From: Adiantum capillus-veneris | Lineage: Eukaryota > Streptophyta > Polypodiopsida > Polypodiales > Pteridaceae | NCBI GenBank assembly: GCA_014529385.2 | Contig: CM043945.1 | Coordinates: forward strand, 145,927,741-145,991,740 | Direction: 5' to 3' | DNA length: 64,000 bases | Shown here: in pieces, positions 63,094 through 64,000 of the stretch | Position numbering within the stretch: the stretch's first letter is position 1 | How the letters are laid out: the number at the start of each line of letters is the position of its first letter | The notes under the pieces: model-generated | What the model saw: only the letters and a program-made list of their open reading frames with translations | Database searches by the model: none | What the model was told of the DNA's origin: nothing | Made by a program: the position numbers and the translations under genes

Positions 63094-64000
63094 CTTAGTA
63101 ACACACTATTTTGTTGTTTGATCTCTAGCGCTTCTAGTATTTTTACTCTAGCTTGACAAATGCTAGCCTTCATCATGGTTGAGTATGTCCATCACCTCGG
63201 GAGGGTGATAGAAACTTAGCTCGTTGGTTTTGTAGAGTACGTTCAAAGCATGAATGACCTCTATACAAACTTGCACCTACTCTTGGGCACCGACGACGTG
63301 AGTAGGGATGTCATAGCTGTTGTCCAAGCTATGCATGATAAAGGTGATGATCTTATTCTTCCTGTTTGGACAAGCAACGTGGTTGAGGTCACATATTGTC
63401 AAGTTCGGACCTTTATACTTCTTTGGTTATTTGCAGCCTCTTCTTCGTAGGTTTGTAGTAGTATTCATTTTTCAATTTTGTATTTAGCTTACGTTAGGAC
63501 TTCAGAATTTGTTCCTTTAGAATTTGTTGTGTGAAGTTTGATTTCTAGGATTAAGGTTTTAAGATGTCTTTTTCCTTCTTGTTTAAAGTTGAGTACTTGT
63601 TTTAAGTTTTATTCAAGTAAGCTGAGTCATCTTATTTTGCATGTCCCTTTTCTAAAAACATTTTTACGTTAGTAATGTAGTGCTTTATCTAGTTTTGTTT
63701 CATAGCATAAAGTGACTTTAGGTTTTTTTTTTCTCTCTCTTTTCTTTTCTTGCGTCCCTTGCTTTTATAGTTTTATGAGTGCTTTATTCCCTCTTATAAT
63801 TCGTGAGTTCAGACTATTGTGAACCTATGAAAGTATATATATATCATTTGCCCTATTGGTTCTCATCCTGTCAATGCACGTCTTTACCATCTCAGTGGTA
63901 AAGAAGGTACTCAAAGATGGGCATGGCTCAGGAGCATCTGGAAGGGGTGTCTGTCCAGGGACCGTATATAAGGATGTTGCATACTGACCCCATACATCAG
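63094..64000 (+). other. 3' flank of the Penelope-like element and unassigned end
   Basis: 63130-63380 matches the relic at 27590-27870. Beyond about 63480 the sequence is T-rich with no recognised gene or repeat to the window edge. Confidence 0.5.

Noticed and set aside
49109-64000. Search for the phosphorylase exon following 49108
   Set aside because: Nothing in the last 14.9 kb matches the cofactor-domain sequence expected after PRHL; the intron extends beyond the window.

Overview
The window is nuclear DNA of a land plant with a large, transposon-filled genome. The evidence is split eukaryotic exons with GT..AG borders, Ty3/gypsy elements with an initiator-Met-tRNA-type primer site, chromodomain integrases, L1-type LINEs with a plant-style zinc-binding C-terminus, and microsatellites. 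A fern or another seedless vascular plant is my best guess (inference only). I see no sign of a bacterium, organelle or free virus.

The one host gene is on the + strand: an alpha-glucan (starch/glycogen) phosphorylase. Nine consecutive exons lie at 16492-16606, 31099-31199, 31290-31381, 31457-31592, 47793-47861, 48007-48108, 48326-48424, 48684-48794 and 48902-49108. They keep one reading frame for 344 codons, roughly the N-terminal 40% of the enzyme. The first exon(s) and the catalytic C-terminal half are not found. The short introns are 75-259 bp, but two are 14.5 and 16.2 kb, and the intron after 49108 runs for at least 14.9 kb to the window edge. All three giant introns are filled with transposons.

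Layout. 1-2902: end of a chromovirus with its 3' LTR. 2903-7076: LTR-A material, including a short non-autonomous element on the - strand. 7515-10638: two - strand chromovirus pieces, one split by a solo LTR. 11165-15706: an LTR-A fragment fused to a LINE (type 2), then a second LINE (type 4). 16492: phosphorylase exon. 17546-26350: LINE fragments, a compound microsatellite and a nearly full-length L1-type LINE (type 3) split by a solo LTR-A. 27590-31098: quiet intron with a Penelope-type relic. 31099-31592: three exons. 32280-40150: a three-level nest (chromovirus, holding a solo LTR-A, holding a complete 6.07 kb non-autonomous element with target duplication AGACC). 40498-45893: LINE type 2 with ORF1, endonuclease and RT. 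47793-49108: five exons. 49199-62105: LINE type 4 split by a 10.4 kb Ty3/gypsy element (duplication CTCTC), itself holding a solo LTR (duplication CAATG). 62108-63480: a Penelope-like reverse transcriptase.

The most unusual items are: the LTR-A family, which carries gag, protease and an unrecognised conserved C-terminal domain but no reverse transcriptase or integrase; the Penelope-like element in a plant intron; the non-canonical phosphorylase type; and several precise rearrangement scars (a 52-bp templated insertion, an in-frame 25-codon triplication, and a minisatellite replacing an integrase). All transposon genes seen carry stops, frameshifts or deletions, except that the LTR-A domains are largely open.
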